8,149 bases of DNA from positions 1-8,149 of the forward strand of contig PMIV01000199.1 in NCBI GenBank assembly GCA_003158355.1. Direction: 5' to 3'. This document shows positions 1 through 6,416 of the stretch, one piece after another. The translations under genes were made by a program, and so were the position numbers. The DNA is from Anaerolineaceae bacterium (GTDB lineage: Bacteria; Chloroflexota; Anaerolineae; Anaerolineales; Anaerolineaceae). Within the stretch, counting starts at the first letter, position 1. Every line of letters starts with the position of its first letter. A model generated the notes under the pieces. It was given only the letters and a program-made list of their open reading frames with translations, was not told the origin of the DNA and did not search any database.

Positions 1-669
1 GGGCTTATCCTCTTGTTTTTGCTGTTGGCTCTGGCGGTGGTCTGGTTTGCGCTGCCGGCCTGGGCTGCTCTGGCGAACAGCGCTTCGGCCCCTTTGCCGG
101 TTGACATTTTGGAAAAGCCTACTTTAACCCCGACCAATACTTTCACCCCCACGCCGACAGCTACAGAGACGGCAACCCCGACCCCCACAGAAACACCCAC
201 ACCGCTGCCAACAGAAACTCCGCTGCCCACAAATACTCCCTGGCCAACAAATACACCGGTTCCGCAGCCCACCCAGGCTGGAGTTTACGTTCCGCCTGTT
301 TCTAACAGCGGCAATACCGGACGCTGGATTGATGTGGATCTCACCAATCAGATGCTGTATGCTTATGACGGTGATACGCTGGTGAAATCCTTCCTGGTAT
401 CCACAGGGGTGGCGGCTCATCCCACGGTTACGGGGCAGTATCACATCTATGTAAAATATTTATCCACCTTGATGACCGGAGACGACTATTATCTTCCGGA
501 TGTGCCCTACACTATGTATTTTTACGAGGGGTACGGCATTCACGGCACTTACTGGCATAACAATTTTGGTCACCCGATGAGCCACGGCTGCATCAACATG
601 CGTACTTCTGACGCGGAGTGGATGTTCGACTGGGCTTCGATTGGCACTTTGGTCAACATTCATTATTGA
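1..669 (+). CDS. L,D-transpeptidase (YkuD), membrane-anchored, 5'-partial
   Basis: The reading frame is open to the first base of the window (ggg ctt atc ctc ttg...), so the true start lies upstream; a TTG at 13 is only an internal candidate. The visible protein begins with a hydrophobic segment (LLALAVVWFALPAWAAL), a membrane anchor or uncleaved signal. A Thr/Pro-rich linker of about 60 residues follows, built on TPTxTPT and PTNTP units. A YkuD catalytic domain of about 120 residues ends the protein. The YkuD signature is complete: HGTYWH from base 541 and SHGCIN from base 580, with the nucleophile Cys codon at 589-591. The family forms 3-3 peptidoglycan cross-links or attaches proteins to peptidoglycan, outside the cytoplasmic membrane. 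The linker probably spans part of the wall. A second YkuD gene begins 7 bases after the stop, suggesting one transcript. The fold is certain; the exact wall substrate is not. Confidence 0.93.
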   Translation, partial: GLILLFLLLALAVVWFALPAWAALANSASAPLPVDILEKPTLTPTNTFTPTPTATETATPTPTETPTPLPTETPLPTNTPWPTNTPVPQPTQAGVYVPPVSNSGNTGRWIDVDLTNQMLYAYDGDTLVKSFLVSTGVAAHPTVTGQYHIYVKYLSTLMTGDDYYLPDVPYTMYFYEGYGIHGTYWHNNFGHPMSHGCINMRTSDAEWMFDWASIGTLVNIHY

Positions 670-676
670 AATCGCT

Positions 677-1735
677 ATGCAAAATCAGTTTGATCTCACC
701 GACCTCTCCCGCAGGGAATTTCTCAAACTAAGTGGTGCCTCACTGGTGGCATTATTCGCGCTGGCAGCGCCAAGATCGGTGCTGGCAAATTCGATCTTGC
801 ATCAAGATAACACGGTTTCGATGGGCAGAATTGTGGCAAATAACACGAAAGCATATGACAGCCCTTCTTTGGATGGCAAGGTCGTGAATACATATTACAA
901 AGACCTGGTACTGCCCATCAACGAAGTGGCGATCGGCACAGGTGAACCCACGTATAACAAGGTTTGGTACAGGATCAATGGCGAGGGGTATGTGCATTCC
1001 GGGGGAGTACAACCGGTGCGCATTGATCTAAATCCGGTGGTCAGCACAATCGCGGCAGGCGGGCAACTGGCGGAACTGACGGTGCCTTTTTCTGATGCGA
1101 TCTGGAATCCGGTGCTTAAAAAATTGGTCGCTTACCGTATGTACTATTCGACAACGCACTGGGTCATTGGCAGCGTAAAAGATGACTCCGGTCAGGATTG
1201 GTATGAGATCCTAGAGGATTTTTATCAATTCCATTATTTTGTGAACGCCGCTCATTTAAGAATGATCTCAGCAGATGAGGTCTCTCTGTTATCGCCAAAT
1301 GTACCCGCAGAGGAAAAACACATTAAAGTGCACCTCAACGACCAGATCGTGGTCGCCTATGAAGGGGATACGGCGGTGCAAATGATCCGTTGTTCAAGTG
1401 GAACGAAATATTTTGACAAATACCTCACTCCCACGGGCGACTTTACTTCGGACTACAAACGGCCGTCCCGGCATATGGTGAACGGCAACAAAGCCGCTGC
1501 CAATACTTACGATCTACCCGGCGTACCCTGGGTCAGTTTCATCAATGACGACGGAATTTCTTTCCACGGTACTTACTGGCATAATGATTTTGGTGAACCG
1601 CGCAGCCACGGATGCATCAATCTGCCTTCAGAAGGCGCCAAGTGGATCTACCGTTGGACTTTACCCGAAGTCCCCTTCTCGGAGCAGAAATTCTATAAAC
1701 GGCCGGGTACGGCAGTGACCATCTCTATCAGTTGA
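677..1735 (+). CDS. Tat-exported L,D-transpeptidase (YkuD) with SH3-like region
   Basis: A 352-residue protein starting at ATG 677. The frame extends back to a TTG at 641, inside the upstream gene, but the ATG places the signal peptide correctly. The N-terminus carries SRREFLK (residues 11-17), a perfect twin-arginine motif, then a hydrophobic stretch and a likely cleavage after VLA at about residue 37. This implies export by the Tat system, possibly folded. Residues ~47-115 look like an SH3-type domain (GRIVANNTKAYDSP, VWYRINGEGYVHSGG). A second SH3-like stretch covers ~150-195. The YkuD domain follows from ~215 with HGTYWHNDFG (His297) and SHGCINL (catalytic Cys313). It probably remodels peptidoglycan outside the membrane. 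No Shine-Dalgarno is visible in the 7-base gap, so translation may be coupled to the upstream transpeptidase. The two proteins share catalytic motifs but have different N-terminal architectures. Confidence 0.93.
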   Translation: MQNQFDLTDLSRREFLKLSGASLVALFALAAPRSVLANSILHQDNTVSMGRIVANNTKAYDSPSLDGKVVNTYYKDLVLPINEVAIGTGEPTYNKVWYRINGEGYVHSGGVQPVRIDLNPVVSTIAAGGQLAELTVPFSDAIWNPVLKKLVAYRMYYSTTHWVIGSVKDDSGQDWYEILEDFYQFHYFVNAAHLRMISADEVSLLSPNVPAEEKHIKVHLNDQIVVAYEGDTAVQMIRCSSGTKYFDKYLTPTGDFTSDYKRPSRHMVNGNKAAANTYDLPGVPWVSFINDDGISFHGTYWHNDFGEPRSHGCINLPSEGAKWIYRWTLPEVPFSEQKFYKRPGTAVTISIS

Positions 1736-1830
1736 GCATAATTTGTCTCTTTCTCGCTAGAGTAATTTATCTGACACAAATTCAATTATCTTCTAACAAA
1801 ATAATAACAAAGTTGCAGTGCACTTTGCCT

Positions 1831-1849
1831 TATAATTGACTCAGGAGAG
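1831..1849 (+). promoter_or_regulatory. -10 box and RBS of the chaperedoxin operon
   Basis: A perfect TATAAT lies at 1831-1836. A convincing -35 at 16-18 bp is absent; TTGCAG at 1813-1818 is only 12 bp away. An 8-bp palindrome AGTGCACT (1817-1824) sits just upstream of the -10. AGGAG at 1843-1847 is the ribosome-binding site for the ATG at 1855 (7-nt spacing). If this -10 is used, transcription would start at about 1843, giving an extremely short leader. Confidence 0.45.
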
Positions 1850-1854
1850 TTAGA

Positions 1855-2301
1855 ATGATGAACCTTGAACCTTTATTTAAGGGGTTGGTTTTTGATGAAA
1901 ATGATCAGCCTGTGGGTACTTCAACCATAGGCAGTGAACCTTGTTACGTAGTTAATGACGCCGGATTTATGCGCCATATTGCTTCTAAAGAAGTAGACTT
2001 AAAGGTATTGGATACGCTGGGTTCCCAAATTGCTGGTAATGAAGACGTGATCGCAGATCAAACCGCGAAAATGCTGGGGCAGGAAGATCTTTTTTCCTAT
2101 GCCATCATTCAGAATCAGTTGAAAAATCTGAACAGGCAATTCGACCAATTATTGGAAACCGGCATCCCTGAAGAAGCACGCATTTATTTAGGCATGACCG
2201 GTTTTAAAGTAATCATCGATGTTCATGGCGAGCTTGTGCGTTTGGAACAGCCAACCGCTCCAGCCAGGGACGGAGATGGTGAAAACGGTGAAGGCGAATA
2301 A
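1855..2301 (+). CDS. Conserved-looking hypothetical protein linked to thioredoxin-TPR gene
   Basis: A 148-residue soluble protein that I do not recognise as a named family. The start at 1855 has AGGAG 7 nt upstream; a second in-frame ATG at 1858 is also possible. No signal peptide or membrane segment is visible, so it should be cytoplasmic. The N-terminal part (FKGLVFDENDQPVGTSTIG, EPCYVVNDAGFMRHI) looks like beta-strands and contains the only cysteine. The middle (~65-110: NEDVIADQTAKMLGQ, AIIQNQLKNLNRQFDQLLE) looks like amphipathic helices. The tail is acidic (DGDGENGEGE). It precedes the chaperedoxin gene by 32 bases on the same strand with no terminator between, so the two are very likely co-transcribed. 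That suggests a related role, for example as partner or client, but this is inference only. Codon use matches its neighbours and nothing suggests transfer. Confidence 0.85.
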   Translation: MMNLEPLFKGLVFDENDQPVGTSTIGSEPCYVVNDAGFMRHIASKEVDLKVLDTLGSQIAGNEDVIADQTAKMLGQEDLFSYAIIQNQLKNLNRQFDQLLETGIPEEARIYLGMTGFKVIIDVHGELVRLEQPTAPARDGDGENGEGE

Positions 2302-2333
2302 ACATCGCTGTACATTTTTGGAGTTGACATCCA

Positions 2334-3164
2334 ATGGTAGAAAACATTATTTCAGTCACAGAAGCAGATTTTGAATATGAGGTGATCGCGTATTCTCAGA
2401 ATACGCCGGTGATCGTAGATTTCTGGGCAGATTGGTGCCGCCCCTGTAAACAACTATCCCCTCTGTTAGAAAGACTGACCCAGGAAGCCGGCGGAGCTTT
2501 CCGCCTGGCGCGGGTAGATGCTGATGTGAACCCCAATCTGGCTTTGCGCTGTAAAGTACGCTCGCTGCCCACAGTGGTTGCCTTTAGTGAAGGCAATCTG
2601 GTGGCTGATTTTGCGGGCATGCAGCCGGAAGTTCGCGTACGTGATTTCATTCGCCAGATATTACCTCCCAGCCCGGCGAATTTGTCGGTCGAAAAAGGTG
2701 ACAGTTTGCTGGCAGAACAAAAGCTGGACCTGGCTGAAAAAGCGTATCAAGAAGGTTTGAAAGTGGATAAGCAATCGGCCGGGGCTCTTTTGGGCCTGAT
2801 GAAAATAAATTTATTACGCGGGAATTCCGTTGAAGCGAATCAAATTTTGCGAATCTTCCCAGCCTGCCGTGAATACAATCAGGCAGAACTGCTCATTCCC
2901 CTGATCCGTGCCATGGAAGACTTGAAGGCAAACTTGATTCCGAATGAAACCGATCTGGATGCGGCTTTCGGTAATTCCATCCGTCTGGCAGTACGCGGTA
3001 ATATTTACGCCAGCCTGGATGGACTGATGGATATCTTACGGCAGGAAAAACATTTCCGCCGCGACCGTGCCCGCGAGGTAGCGCTGGCGCTGATGGAACT
3101 GGTCGATCCGCAGGGAACACAAACCCTGCAGTATCGCAAAGAAATGACCTCAATCTTATTCTAA
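2334..3164 (+). CDS. cnoX: CnoX/YbbN-type chaperedoxin (thioredoxin domain + TPR)
   Basis: A 276-residue cytoplasmic protein, close in length to E. coli CnoX (YbbN). GGAG at 2320-2323 precedes the ATG with about 10 nt spacing. Residues 1-110 form a thioredoxin fold: FWADWCRPCKQLSPLLE with Cys35 and Cys38, the VDADVNP strand, and cis-Pro79 in SLPTVVAF. Residues ~113-210 are TPR-like helices (AEKAYQEGLKVDKQSAGALLGL). The C-terminus has the layout typical of YbbN proteins, with paired helices, a DRAREVALALMELV segment and a closing YRKEMTSILF. In this family the protein holds unfolded or oxidised clients and can pass them to GroEL or DnaK. E. coli CnoX lacks the first active-site cysteine, while this copy keeps both, so disulfide reductase activity is plausible. 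It forms a two-gene unit with the 148-aa gene and ends at a strong hairpin terminator. Confidence 0.92.
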   Translation: MVENIISVTEADFEYEVIAYSQNTPVIVDFWADWCRPCKQLSPLLERLTQEAGGAFRLARVDADVNPNLALRCKVRSLPTVVAFSEGNLVADFAGMQPEVRVRDFIRQILPPSPANLSVEKGDSLLAEQKLDLAEKAYQEGLKVDKQSAGALLGLMKINLLRGNSVEANQILRIFPACREYNQAELLIPLIRAMEDLKANLIPNETDLDAAFGNSIRLAVRGNIYASLDGLMDILRQEKHFRRDRAREVALALMELVDPQGTQTLQYRKEMTSILF

Positions 3165-3167
3165 AAG

Positions 3168-3201
3168 AAAAATCTGCCAACGATTTGTTGGCAGATTTTT
3201 T
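3168..3201. terminator. Bidirectional rho-independent terminator
   Basis: A perfect 13-bp stem (3168-3180 with 3188-3200, GC core TCTGCCAA/TTGGCAGA) closes a 7-nt loop. It has a T-run on the plus strand (3196-3201) and, read on the minus strand, a T-run from the complementary A-tract (about 3164-3172). It lies between two convergent genes, 4 bases after the chaperedoxin stop and 17 bases beyond the stop of the lipoprotein gene, so it can serve both. Confidence 0.9.
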
Positions 3202-3217
3202 ATCGTAGAAGATGTAA

Positions 3218-4207
3218 TTACTTGGTGAGAACGAGTTCTCCCCAGGTAGTCGGGTTGACCAAGGATCGGTAGGGAGCGGACGACACCATGGATTGCTGCA
3301 GATTCTGGTTGGTAACGTCGTTGTCACTGGCAGATACTGCAAACCCCAGATGCATACCGTTTGAGGGGTTGATGCCAAAATCGGACCAGGGAATACGAGC
3401 TTCGATGTGGTAGATTCCGGGTTCAGTTGAGAAACCAATGGTAATATCCGATCTCGGGCCACTCCACGAGGTGGGGAACCACATGTAAGCGCTGGGGGCA
3501 ATGCCGGCGGACGAATTTCCACCGGAGATGCCTAATTGATAATCATCATTGTTGAGGCTCTGGGTGTAATAATCACTGTTCAAGTTCTTATCCAGCAGAA
3601 TCTCGATGCTGTCGCCTTTGTAGATATCAGCGCCGGTGGCATGTTGGGCGTACACATCATCATGAACTTTTACGCCAACATACAGGTAGTTATAATCCCA
3701 GGCGGCGGCATATGATGCTGATAAATCATCTGCACCAGTCCAATTATTCCTGCCAAATACGACAGCGGTCATCGGGTACTGGGTGGTGTAGTCTTTCCAA
3801 TCATCCCAGGAACCATCGATCACTGGGGTCGTGCTAATAAAACCGGCTTTCATCAGTGTTCCGGAACGTCCTGAGGCTTGCCCTGCATTGGGAGCAGAGG
3901 GCGGAGGCGGGAACAAATTTGGAGTCGCTGAAGGTACTAAGGTTGCCGTAGGCACAGTTGTGGAAGTAGGTACCGTGGTATTGGTGGGTACTGCTGTGGC
4001 GGTGGCGGGGCTGGGTGTGTTGGTGACAATCACATAATAAGGGGTCACAGTAGCAGGAATATTTTTGCTTGTATCAAACAAGGCTGTCAGGGTTGCATTT
4101 GAGGTTACTACCACATAGGTAGTAGTCCCTCCAGTAGAATAATTACAAGCCGTTGCAAGCAGACAAACGAGCACCATCGTAGTAATGACTAAAATCTTAT
4201 TTTTCAT
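3218..4207 (-). CDS. Lipoprotein with Thr/Pro linker and CBM9-like (DOMON-type) domain
   Basis: A 329-residue protein. The frame extends to an ATG at 4225, but GGAGGAG (4217-4211) lies inside that extension and sits 3-5 nt before the ATG at 4207, so 4207 is the start. The N-terminus is a lipoprotein signal (KNKILVITTMVLVCLLATAC) with the lipid-accepting Cys at residue 21. A long linker (~60-114) of PT-rich units such as PTNTTVPTSTTVPTATLVP follows. Residues ~119-329 resemble a family 9 carbohydrate-binding/DOMON-like beta-sandwich: PVIDGSWDDWKDY, LYVGVKVHDD, GDSIEILLDKN, YHIEARIPWSDFGI, LGFAVSASDND and a final WGELVLTK. Such domains bind sugars, heme or unknown ligands; no catalytic module is attached. 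It probably sits on the outer face of the membrane as a solute- or polysaccharide-binding protein. The ligand cannot be read from sequence. It appears monocistronic, with its own promoter. Confidence 0.85.
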   Translation of the reverse strand: MKNKILVITTMVLVCLLATACNYSTGGTTTYVVVTSNATLTALFDTSKNIPATVTPYYVIVTNTPSPATATAVPTNTTVPTSTTVPTATLVPSATPNLFPPPPSAPNAGQASGRSGTLMKAGFISTTPVIDGSWDDWKDYTTQYPMTAVVFGRNNWTGADDLSASYAAAWDYNYLYVGVKVHDDVYAQHATGADIYKGDSIEILLDKNLNSDYYTQSLNNDDYQLGISGGNSSAGIAPSAYMWFPTSWSGPRSDITIGFSTEPGIYHIEARIPWSDFGINPSNGMHLGFAVSASDNDVTNQNLQQSMVSSAPYRSLVNPTTWGELVLTK

Positions 4208-4210
4208 TTT

Positions 4211-4288
4211 CTCCTCCGTAAACACTCAGTTCATTGGGCACACAACCTAATGACTTAATTATATTGCTATATTTCAGAAACGTTGCAA
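4211..4288 (-). promoter_or_regulatory. Promoter and RBS of the CBM9-like lipoprotein gene
   Basis: On the minus strand TTGCAA (4288-4283) and TATAAT (4263-4258) are separated by 19 bp, slightly long but plausible. The predicted transcript starts near 4251 with a leader of about 43 nt. A strong GGAGGAG (4217-4211) precedes the ATG at 4207. The segment lies between the stop of the methyltransferase gene (4306) and this gene, so the two need not be co-transcribed. Confidence 0.5.
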
Positions 4289-4305
4289 TAAATGTGCTAG
4301 AAGGA

Positions 4306-5538
4306 TCAATCTGTCAATGTAAATAAGCTAATGGTTTCGATGTGGTGCGTTTGCGGGAACTGATCGAAGGGAGCTACGCTGACCAGGCTGTAGCCCTGCT
4401 GGATGAAGCGTTTGGCGTCGCGGGCAAAAGTGGCCGGGTCGCAAGAGACGTAGATCACCTTGGCAGGTTGAGCTGCCGTGACGGCCGCGATGACGCGTTG
4501 ATCCAGGCCGGCGCGCGGAGGGTCGATGACCACGATCTCGGGGTGAATTTCAAGCGAGGGCAGCACCTGCTCTACCGCCCCCATGTACAACGAAACGTTG
4601 TCAAACTCGTCCAGGTTGGTGGCATAGTCGTCGCAGGCGGAATCGGAAAGCTCAATGCCGATCAACTGGGCGGCTTGCCCGGCCATGAAGGCGGAGAAGA
4701 GCCCGACGCCGCAGTAGGCATCCAGAACGGTTTTACCGCTGAGATCGCCTGACAACTGCAGCACTTTAGCGACCATCGCTTCGGCCTGAGGAATATTGGT
4801 CTGGAAGAATGATTTGATGGAGACTTTGAAACTGCGTCCGCTGACCGCCATCAGCACAAATTCATCCCCGGAGAAGACGGTGGAATCATCGCCGTTGGAA
4901 TAGACGACCGAGATCGGAAAATCCACCGAAAATTCGGGGGGCAGCTCCTGCTGCGACTCCAGCCCCAGGATGAGGTCGTCTTCACCCCCGGCGCGGATGA
5001 CGACGCGCTCGATGCCGGAGTTCTCTTCGAGGTCCAACTGCGGCCAAAGCTGGTTGATGTTTTCTTGCGGCAGAAAGCATTCTTTGATCTCGATAAAGGT
5101 GGTGGAATTGGCGCGTTGGAACCCCAGCCTGCCGGCGGGCGAAACGCGAAACTGCATGGTGTTGCGGTAATACCAGGGGCTGGGGGATGCGACGATGGGC
5201 TCCACCGGGAAATCTGCCAACCCGGCCAGACGTTTCAACTGGTCAGCGACGAGCTTTTGCTTGAGGCTGAGTTGATCGGGGTAAGCGAGATGTTGATAGC
5301 TGCAGCCGCCGCAGCTGCCAAAATAGGGGCAGCGCGCTTGAATGCGCAGCGGTGATGGGGTGATGATCTCGTATATTTGTCCCCTGGCAAAGGTGGATTT
5401 CTCCTCTGTGAGGCGGATGCGCACGGTTTCGCCGGGTAACCCAAATGGGACAAACACCGCGCGGCCATCCGGCAGCTTGCCCAGGGCATCTCCGCCAAAG
5501 GTCATATCGGTCAACGAAATCGTAAATTCTGAATACAT
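4306..5538 (-). CDS. rlmD: 23S rRNA uracil-C5 methyltransferase, RlmD/RumA family
   Basis: A 410-residue SAM-dependent RNA m5U methyltransferase. It starts at ATG 5538 with a GAGAG Shine-Dalgarno 5 nt upstream. Residues 1-60 form a TRAM RNA-binding domain (GGDALGKLPDGRAVFVPFGLPGETV). A [4Fe-4S] site is given by CPYFGSCGGC (Cys70, 76, 79) plus Cys154 in IKECFLPQ. The SAM-binding loop is VLDAYCGVG at ~271. VIDPPRAGLD at ~338 and VSCDPATFARD supply the catalytic nucleophile Cys366, and HHIETISLF supplies the general base Glu401. All key residues of the RumA family are present and the length is close to E. coli RlmD (433 aa). The TRAM domain and Fe-S site favour RlmD or the dual-specificity RlmCD over TrmA, but whether U747, U1939 or both are modified cannot be read from sequence. 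The coding strand is more GC-rich than the surrounding intergenic DNA. It is divergent from the tRNA-Ser gene. Confidence 0.93.
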   Translation of the reverse strand: MYSEFTISLTDMTFGGDALGKLPDGRAVFVPFGLPGETVRIRLTEEKSTFARGQIYEIITPSPLRIQARCPYFGSCGGCSYQHLAYPDQLSLKQKLVADQLKRLAGLADFPVEPIVASPSPWYYRNTMQFRVSPAGRLGFQRANSTTFIEIKECFLPQENINQLWPQLDLEENSGIERVVIRAGGEDDLILGLESQQELPPEFSVDFPISVVYSNGDDSTVFSGDEFVLMAVSGRSFKVSIKSFFQTNIPQAEAMVAKVLQLSGDLSGKTVLDAYCGVGLFSAFMAGQAAQLIGIELSDSACDDYATNLDEFDNVSLYMGAVEQVLPSLEIHPEIVVIDPPRAGLDQRVIAAVTAAQPAKVIYVSCDPATFARDAKRFIQQGYSLVSVAPFDQFPQTHHIETISLFTLTD

Positions 5539-5571
5539 TGCTACTCTCTTTCAGTTGAAATCAATGCCTCC

Positions 5572-5577
5572 ATTTTA
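5572..5577 (-). promoter_or_regulatory. Candidate -10 box for the methyltransferase gene
   Basis: TAAAAT reads on the minus strand at 5577-5572, about 34 nt upstream of the ATG at 5538. No good -35 is visible at the expected spacing, so this is a weak call resting on position in the divergent intergenic space. Confidence 0.25.
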
Positions 5578-5612
5578 CCGTAATCAGGCTGAAAATCAGA
5601 TTCCGCTAAAAC

Positions 5613-5642
5613 TGGATTATTTTAAAACTTCAATGGTATAAT
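5613..5642 (+). promoter_or_regulatory. Extended -10 promoter of tRNA-Ser
   Basis: TGGTATAAT (5634-5642) is a perfect extended -10 (TG, one base, TATAAT). The -35 is weak (TGGATT at 5613-5618, 18-bp spacer), as is common with extended -10 promoters. Predicted transcription start is near 5649, leaving a ~20-nt 5' leader before the mature tRNA at 5669. Confidence 0.7.
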
Positions 5643-5668
5643 ATTCCCGCTTGACCCCAAAGGTCGAT

Positions 5669-5757
5669 GGAGAGGTAGCGCAGTTGGCCTAACGCGCTCG
5701 CTTGGAAAGCGAGTATACCGCAAGGTATCGTGGGTTCGAATCCCACCCTCTCCGCCA
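5669..5757 (+). tRNA. tRNA-Ser (anticodon GGA), CCA encoded
   Basis: The 89-nt sequence folds as a class II tRNA. The acceptor stem is GGAGAGG (5669-5675) with CCTCTCC (5747-5753). The anticodon stem is CTCGC/GCGAG with loop TTGGAAA, giving anticodon GGA at 5704-5706. The long variable arm (TATACC-GCAA-GGTAT, about 5714-5728) is typical of serine tRNAs. The T-arm is GTGGG-TTCGAAT-CCCAC, with discriminator G at 5754 and a genomically encoded CCA at 5755-5757. It decodes UCC and UCU serine codons. The gene has its own promoter and terminator. Confidence 0.97.
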
Positions 5758-5765
5758 TTCATTTG

Positions 5766-5799
5766 AAGGCTCGAAAAGCATTTGCTTTTCGAGCCTTTA
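5766..5799 (+). terminator. Rho-independent terminator of tRNA-Ser
   Basis: A perfect 14-bp stem (5766-5779 with 5784-5797) has a 4-nt loop (attt) and is followed by TTTATTT. It lies 9 bases after the encoded CCA. The arm GCTTTTCGAG recurs in a second hairpin at 7281-7290. Confidence 0.88.
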
Positions 5800-5812
5800 T
5801 TTAACTGGCTCC

Positions 5813-5880
5813 GAGGGCTGGCCCTCTCCTATTTGCGCAAAGTTTTTTAAATGAGAAGCAGATTATTTGGCTTTCCGAGG
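5813..5880. repeat. Partial copy of the intergenic repeat (left module only)
   Basis: This segment aligns to 5981-6050 over its whole length at an offset of 170, with a few substitutions and small indels. It starts with a 5-bp GC-type hairpin (GAGGG/CCCTC) and continues through CTATTTGCGCAAAG, GCAGATTATTTGGCT and CCGAGG. The right part of the full repeat (palindrome and core hairpin) is missing here. Confidence 0.75.
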
Positions 5881-5980
5881 GTGTTTTTAATAAAAATTGA
5901 GGGCACCCCCCCTACGCTAATTTGTTCGGATTCCCCAGTTATATTTGTAGATATGTGAAATAGTGGTAAACGTTTTTCAT
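5881..5980. other. Unassigned AT-rich intergenic spacer
   Basis: This segment lies between the partial and full repeat copies. It contains GGGCACCCCCCCTACG, which vaguely recalls the palindrome region of the full repeat, but no gene, RNA or clear signal. Confidence 0.4.
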
Positions 5981-6087
5981 GGGGGTAGAGGCCCCCTCCT
6001 ATTTATGCAAAGTTTTTACTTGAAAGGCAGATCATTTGGCTAGTAGAGGTTGTTCTTTATTACTTTTCTGAATTATGAGTTACATTT

Positions 6088-6107
6088 GGGCGACCGGCCG
6101 GTCGCCC
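6088..6107. repeat. Perfect 20-bp GC palindrome inside repeat copy A
   Basis: GGGCGACCGG is followed directly by its reverse complement CCGGTCGCCC. The equivalent in copy B (7334-7349) is GCGACC-GGCA-GGTCGC, so the six-base inner arms are kept while the outer and central bases changed. REP-like GC palindromes ending in TACGGGG are common in intergenic DNA of environmental bacteria. Confidence 0.85.
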
Positions 6108-6208
6108 GTACGGGGCTGATCATTTTTTATTTCATTCTGTTTCCAGGGCATAATTTACCAAGGTTCGTAAAAAAATTCGTGAATATTAGTGAAATTAGTG
6201 GACAAATT

Positions 6209-6255
6209 AATTTAAAAAATGAATGACAGGCCTGGGGGGGACAAGCCTGTCATTC
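6209..6255 (-). terminator. Repeat-borne hairpin with T-run on the minus strand (copy A)
   Basis: An 11-bp perfect stem, GAATGACAGGC with GCCTGTCATTC, is followed on the minus strand by ATTTTTTAAATT. It lies about 145 bases beyond the stop of the lipoprotein gene at 6400. The 13-nt loop is longer than in classic terminators, so strength is uncertain. Confidence 0.5.
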
Positions 6256-6348
6256 TTCAGGGAGGGATATCCACCTTTTGTGTGGAAGACACTAAAAAGA
6301 ATAAAAAGATTATTTGGTCATGCTTGTTACTTTCCCCGGTTAGGCTAC

Positions 6349-6416
6349 ATAAAAAGCGTTGCCGATGACTAATAACGATCGTATCTTTCGGCTGAGGTTT
6401 TATTGGCCGCTTTTAT
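6349..6416. other. Nested inverted repeats overlapping the lipoprotein gene end
   Basis: An outer stem pairs ATA-AAAGCG (6349-6358, one A bulged) with CGCTTTTAT (6408-6416). Inside it GCCGA (6361-6365) pairs with TCGGC (6388-6392), and a CGATCG palindrome lies at 6376-6381. The outer right arm is within the last codons of the lipoprotein gene. It could be an mRNA 3' structure; no known RNA family could be assigned. Confidence 0.35.

Larger units (their letters stand above)
5991..6292. repeat. Composite intergenic repeat, copy A (~300 bp)
   Basis: Aligns to 7240-7538 with offsets drifting from 1240 to 1246. In order it contains a left module (TGCAAAG to TTTGGCT, ~6006-6040), a GC-rich perfect palindrome (6088-6107), TACGGGGCTGATC, and a 105-bp block (6174-6278) identical to 7420-7524. 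The block holds a tandem AGTGAAATT-like stretch and an 11-bp hairpin (6221-6231 with 6245-6255, 13-nt loop rich in G). A small CCAC/GTGG hairpin (6271-6285) follows it. No transposase or terminal inverted repeats are seen. It lies 3' of the lipoprotein gene at 6400-6888. Confidence 0.85.

Noticed and set aside
121..290. Tandem DNA repeat in the first transpeptidase gene
   Set aside because: The near-repeats encode the Thr/Pro linker and are explained by protein composition, not by a separate DNA element.
2893..3522. 209-aa minus-strand frame spanning the convergent gene ends
   Set aside because: It crosses the bidirectional terminator and overlaps the C-termini of two well-supported genes; its composition is not protein-like.
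4342..5498. Several open frames overlapping the methyltransferase gene
   Set aside because: The minus-strand methyltransferase has all family motifs across this whole span, so the others are shadow frames in GC-rich coding DNA.
6330..6400. Possible GEMM/c-di-GMP-type riboswitch (GGTTAGGCTAC, GTTGCCGATGA)
   Set aside because: Some words look riboswitch-like, but the conserved GEMM core and tetraloop receptor arrangement could not be aligned, and no gene follows on the plus strand.
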